A stretch of 24,274 nucleotides of DNA from a virus, in IMG/VR virus record IMGVR_UViG_3300010885_011255, positions 1 through 24,274 of that record; one strand, given 5' to 3'. Position 1 is the stretch's first letter, and each line of letters opens with the position of its first letter. This document shows positions 21,377-24,274 of the stretch, piece by piece. A model generated the notes under the pieces. It saw only the letters and a list, made by a program, of their open reading frames with translations. It did no database searches and had not been told where the DNA came from. Both the position numbers and the translations under genes were made by a program.

Positions 21377-24274
21377 TATGCCCACGCTCCAATTGCTGTG
21401 TTAGTTGCCGTGTTGCTGTTTACTGGAGTTACTTTGACGTATGAGCCAGCAGCAATGGTCAAGTTACCAGAGACACCACCAGATGCGGACCATTGCATTT
21501 GAGGGGTCCATGTTCCACCAACCGAGAGTCTAAAGAATCCCCGAACCAAGATGCTACGTGTAACAGAGGCAGCCGTTGTTGCAGCACCTGTAATTGCAAG
21601 AACAGTTGATACGGTTCCAGAGGTAGTAATTGCTGCTGCTGCGGCAGAAGATGTCACCGATGACGTCACTGAAACATAGTTTATCGAGGCGTATGTCCCG
21701 CTTGTACAGGGGAATAGCAGCTGTAACGTGTGCGAGGTTGTGGTCTCAGTTTGTGTCTCTTGGAAGAACATCTCAAACTCATACGACCCTGTTCCCAGAG
21801 TTAGACCTACTCCTGTTGTAGTTGTTCCTGCACCAAAAATACCTGTAGCTGTTGCTGCCGGAGTAGTCACTGTTCTAGCGGTATTTTGGTAGTACGCGTA
21901 AGAACTTTGAGCTAGCGCCCTACCGCTCGTTGCTACTAGAGTCTTATAGAAGGCGACACCATCAAACTCGATTGCCCCAGCTGAAGCACCCGTAGCACTA
22001 GTTCCGTTTGATCCAGTAGCAAAGTCAAGAGGCGGGACAGTGTTAGTTCCTGCACCTAAACTGATAGTGCTTGCAGCTCCCGTAGTTACACCGCCTGTAG
22101 CAGTTGTAAGTCCAGTAACACCAAGTGTTGTAGACGCAGTTATTGCCGTTGTACCAATGCCACCATTAGCGGTGAGTAGCCCGGTCAGAGTGGTGGCACC
22201 AGTAACAGCTAGAGTAGTGGAAGCCGAAAGAGAAGTTGACGAGACTCCGCCACTAGCAGTGATCAGGCCCGTTGCTGTTACGGTGTCAATTGTTTTTGAG
22301 TTGACCCACTTGGATGTTCCGCTGTTATACCTAAGAAGATCGTTGTTACTTACTGAGGTAAGAGTAGTATTACCGAGATCCTGAAGATTTAGCGTGCTGG
22401 CTGTCGACACAGTGTCGAGCCAGAGAACTGAGGTGTCTCCTGGTGCAGTTGACTGCGTGAGGATTCCCTGCGTTCCAGTACTACCCGTCGCGCCTGTTAC
22501 TCCGGCTCCTGTTGGACCTGTTGGACCAATACCTGTCGTCATTAGCGCAGCTGAGAAGAATGTCCCCTGACCGTTGGAGTTTCCACCCCACTGGAGACTC
22601 TGGGCAGAGCTGTTGCCCGTGAAGGCAGTGAACTCTACATAATCTGTGGAGCCATCCAGATACACCAGCTTTGTCACATTTTGTGAGTACCCAGAGCCAG
22701 TGAAAGTTTGAGTTTGACTGATGGCAACAGTGTTGCCGCCCTTGCGAATTTGAATGTTGTCCTGGTTGTTAGTTACCGCAGCAGCAGTCCACCAGACCTG
22801 CAAGGTGATGTTGTAGTACCCAGCAATAGTAGGCGTGAACTTCTTTGCTGTAGCATCCCACCAGTTGTTCGGGTCAAAGTCATCAACAAACGGAATGACA
22901 AGGTCAGCATTCGGAGTCACTGAAGTGTCAGCAGTAAGTCGACCCTGAGCAACAGTGTTAGTTGCCGAGATGTTTGCGCTTGGTCCTGTTGGTCCCGTTG
23001 CGCCCGTCGTGCCCGTCGCGCCAGTAGAACCTGTTGGTCCGGCAACTGTCGAGGCTGCGCCCGTCGGACCCGTGTTACCCGTGTTACCGGTAAGACCAGT
23101 GTTACCAGTTGCGCCTGTTGCTCCGGTCGGTCCAATCGCACCCGTTGGACCAACCGCGCCAGTTGGTCCGACAACAGTTGAGTCTGCGCCTGTGGGTCCT
23201 GTAGATCCTGTCGGACCCGTAGGGCCAGTCGGTCCGGCAACTGTTGAAGCAGCGCCAGTAGGGCCTCTACGGCTATCTAAAATATATAGCGGGTTGTTGT
23301 TGGTTGGGATTGTTCCCGAGACGTATGTTACGGGAATTTTGTAATAGGTAGTAGCGTTGATTGGCGCGCCTGCAGTATCAAAAATAATGTTTCTACTGCT
23401 TGTCCCATTTTTGAGGGCTAGGCGCCCACCGTTATTGTCGTTTAGGCTAGAAAGCCATGCCGTGTTGCTGCCAGAGTTGTAGTCAGTAACATTGATGTAA
23501 AGAAATGTTACAGATGCAATTGTTGCGTTATTAAATCTAATCGTACCGGTACTAGATCCGTCGGTGGTTGTTGAGCTAAACGTGTACCTAAATCCTTGGC
23601 TTGTACCAGTAGTTCCTTGATTACCTTGAAGTCCAGCAATACTGAAGACCCACGAAGTGTATGGACCTGCTCCACCAGTAGTTACAGTAACACCAACCGT
23701 AATACTGGTGTCAGCCACAAGGGACGTAATTACTCCTTGTACATATTCACTTGTCCCTACCGCACTCACCGTCACAAAGTCATTAACAGCGTACGCGCCA
23801 GTATTTGACGTGTAAAAAGTCATAATGCCAGAGACGGGATTAGCGTCAAGACTTGTTGCCGAGGTTACAATGTAACCTGCACCAGTTGGGCCCGTTGATC
23901 CAGTAAATCCAGTTGATCCCGTGAATCCAGTTGCACCAGTTGCCCCAACAGCACCAGTGTTTCCTACCGCGCCTGTGTTTCCGACTGCCCCCGTATTACC
24001 GACTGCACCAGTTGCTCCAACAGCGCCTGTGTTTCCGGTAAGTCCAGTATTCCCAGTAAGGCCAGTAGAGCCACGATCACCAGTACGAATAAACTCTACA
24101 ACAACCAGTTCAGCATTAGATGGGACTGTTCCCGAGACATATGTAACTCCAAGTCGATATCCCGCACCAGCAACAAGACTTATCCCTGTAATGTTAAAAA
24201 TAGCGTAGGTGTTGTCACCATTTGTGTTGCTTTTTATGATGAGTTGACCCTTGACAGTACTAGTGGAGTCTGCC
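21376..24274 (-). CDS. Collagen-like tail fibre with C1q-like domain (5' end beyond window)
   Basis: The frame is open without a stop from 24273 to TAA at 21376-21378, so at least 965 residues belong to one protein; the Met codon at 23823 is internal and the true start is upstream of the window. Order of parts from the edge: a beta-rich module with [15 protein letters not shown]; a collagen-like G-x-T-G run (23882-24079); a beta domain; a second module with [15 protein letters not shown]; a longer G-P-T-G run (22975-23268); a C1q/TNF-like beta domain (about 22540-22975); a third short G-x-T-G run (about 22460-22530); a stretch of LxVTGxTTxxGxLTAxGG repeats (about 22045-22300); and a beta-rich C-terminal domain. 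Phage collagen-like fibres form trimeric rods; this one probably bears the receptor-binding tip. Confidence 0.85.
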   Translation of the reverse strand, partial: ADSTSTVKGQLIIKSNTNGDNTYAIFNITGISLVAGAGYRLGVTYVSGTVPSNAELVVVEFIRTGDRGSTGLTGNTGLTGNTGAVGATGAVGNTGAVGNTGAVGNTGAVGATGATGFTGSTGFTGSTGPTGAGYIVTSATSLDANPVSGIMTFYTSNTGAYAVNDFVTVSAVGTSEYVQGVITSLVADTSITVGVTVTTGGAGPYTSWVFSIAGLQGNQGTTGTSQGFRYTFSSTTTDGSSTGTIRFNNATIASVTFLYINVTDYNSGSNTAWLSSLNDNNGGRLALKNGTSSRNIIFDTAGAPINATTYYKIPVTYVSGTIPTNNNPLYILDSRRGPTGAASTVAGPTGPTGPTGSTGPTGADSTVVGPTGAVGPTGAIGPTGATGATGNTGLTGNTGNTGPTGAASTVAGPTGSTGATGTTGATGPTGPSANISATNTVAQGRLTADTSVTPNADLVIPFVDDFDPNNWWDATAKKFTPTIAGYYNITLQVWWTAAAVTNNQDNIQIRKGGNTVAISQTQTFTGSGYSQNVTKLVYLDGSTDYVEFTAFTGNSSAQSLQWGGNSNGQGTFFSAALMTTGIGPTGPTGAGVTGATGSTGTQGILTQSTAPGDTSVLWLDTVSTASTLNLQDLGNTTLTSVSNNDLLRYNSGTSKWVNSKTIDTVTATGLITASGGVSSTSLSASTTLAVTGATTLTGLLTANGGIGTTAITASTTLGVTGLTTATGGVTTGAASTISLGAGTNTVPPLDFATGSNGTSATGASAGAIEFDGVAFYKTLVATSGRALAQSSYAYYQNTARTVTTPAATATGIFGAGTTTTGVGLTLGTGSYEFEMFFQETQTETTTSHTLQLLFPCTSGTYASINYVSVTSSVTSSAAAAAITTSGTVSTVLAITGAATTAASVTRSILVRGFFRLSVGGTWTPQMQWSASGGVSGNLTIAAGSYVKVTPVNSNTATNTAIGAWA
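22975..23268 (-). repeat. Collagen-like Gly-Pro/x-Thr-Gly coding repeat
   Basis: About 290 bases encode tandem G-x-T-G units, many G-P-T-G. Within it the phrase [14 protein letters not shown] occurs twice, with a variant [14 protein letters not shown] between, so the run grew in blocks larger than one triplet. At DNA level this gives many similar short copies. It is coding sequence and not a CRISPR array, since there are no constant repeats with unique spacers. Confidence 0.85.
23882..24079 (-). repeat. Second collagen-like coding repeat, Asn/Ala-Thr/Val-Gly type
   Basis: About 200 bases encode G-x-T-G and G-A-V-G units (for example [19 protein letters not shown]) in the same frame as the downstream fibre. 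Its composition differs from the Pro-rich run at 22975-23268, with Asn and Val replacing much of the Pro. Confidence 0.82.

Noticed and set aside
22955-23344. Plus-strand Pro-Val-rich frame
   Set aside because: Complement of the collagen-like G-x-T-G codons in the fibre gene; the same holds for the frame at 23921-24208.
22975-24079. Possible CRISPR array or tandem DNA repeat
   Set aside because: Repeats are short, in frame and code for collagen-like sequence; there are no fixed-length repeats with unique spacers and no cas genes.
18747-24274. Diversity-generating retroelement acting on a fibre gene
   Set aside because: No reverse transcriptase, template repeat or C-type-lectin variable region was seen in the window.
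1-24274. tRNA genes, integrase, repressor or attachment sites
   Set aside because: No cloverleaf-like sequence in the few non-coding gaps and no integrase or repressor motif in any frame; lysogeny cannot be judged from this window.

Overview
This window is part of the genome of a tailed double-stranded DNA phage that very probably infects an actinobacterium. The evidence is tail-fibre genes, a lysis cassette with an M23 endolysin, a compact phage replication and recombination set, tight gene packing with stop/start overlaps, and a WhiB-family iron-sulfur protein, a family confined to Actinobacteria and their phages. An aquatic host is only a guess from overall style. No terminase, capsid, portal, integrase, repressor or tRNA gene is visible, so lifestyle cannot be settled. 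No gene-free stretch exceeds 300 bases; the longest is 4744-4941.

Layout. (1) 24274 to 18405, minus strand: tail-tip genes. These are a collagen-like fibre whose 5' end lies beyond the window, a small fibre-tip-like protein, a beta-propeller-like protein of about ten repeats, and a 111-residue accessory protein. (2) 18337 to 9776, minus strand: replication, recombination and regulation. In order of transcription these are a Cys/His protein, an acidic small protein, family-A DNA polymerase, RuvC-like resolvase, SNF2-type helicase, a 42-residue basic protein, a RecB/Cas4-like iron-sulfur nuclease, a Sak4-like ATPase, a DUF669-like protein, a terminator immediately followed by a promoter, two unknown proteins, and WhiB fused to a zinc ribbon. 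(3) 4942 to 9779, plus strand: a lysis island (two small two-helix membrane proteins flanking a secreted coiled-coil/PA14 protein, M23 endolysin, XhlA-like coiled-coil membrane protein), then a small HTH-like protein and a metallophosphoesterase. It meets the WhiB gene tail to tail at 9776-9779. (4) 4743 to 1, minus strand: PrimPol-SF3 primase/helicase, a GT2 glycosyltransferase with a helical-repeat tail, and a beta-helix tail protein cut by the window edge.

How it fits together. Primase/helicase, polymerase, SNF2 helicase, DUF669 protein, Sak4-like ATPase, RecB-like nuclease and RuvC-like resolvase would form a near self-sufficient replication and recombination set. The lysis island supplies membrane permeabilisation and peptidoglycan cleavage; its PA14 protein is the least explained member. 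Four non-coding gaps that precede transcription units carry a shared promoter-like motif (TARAAT, usually followed by AGA) without an evident -35 box.

Several starts were revised from the longest open frame: 8311, 8580, 10237, 13539, 15804, 20981 and 21376. The long fibre gene has no internal stop between 23823 and the window end, so the Met codon at 23823 is internal. All functional calls come from reading motifs by eye; no database search was run.
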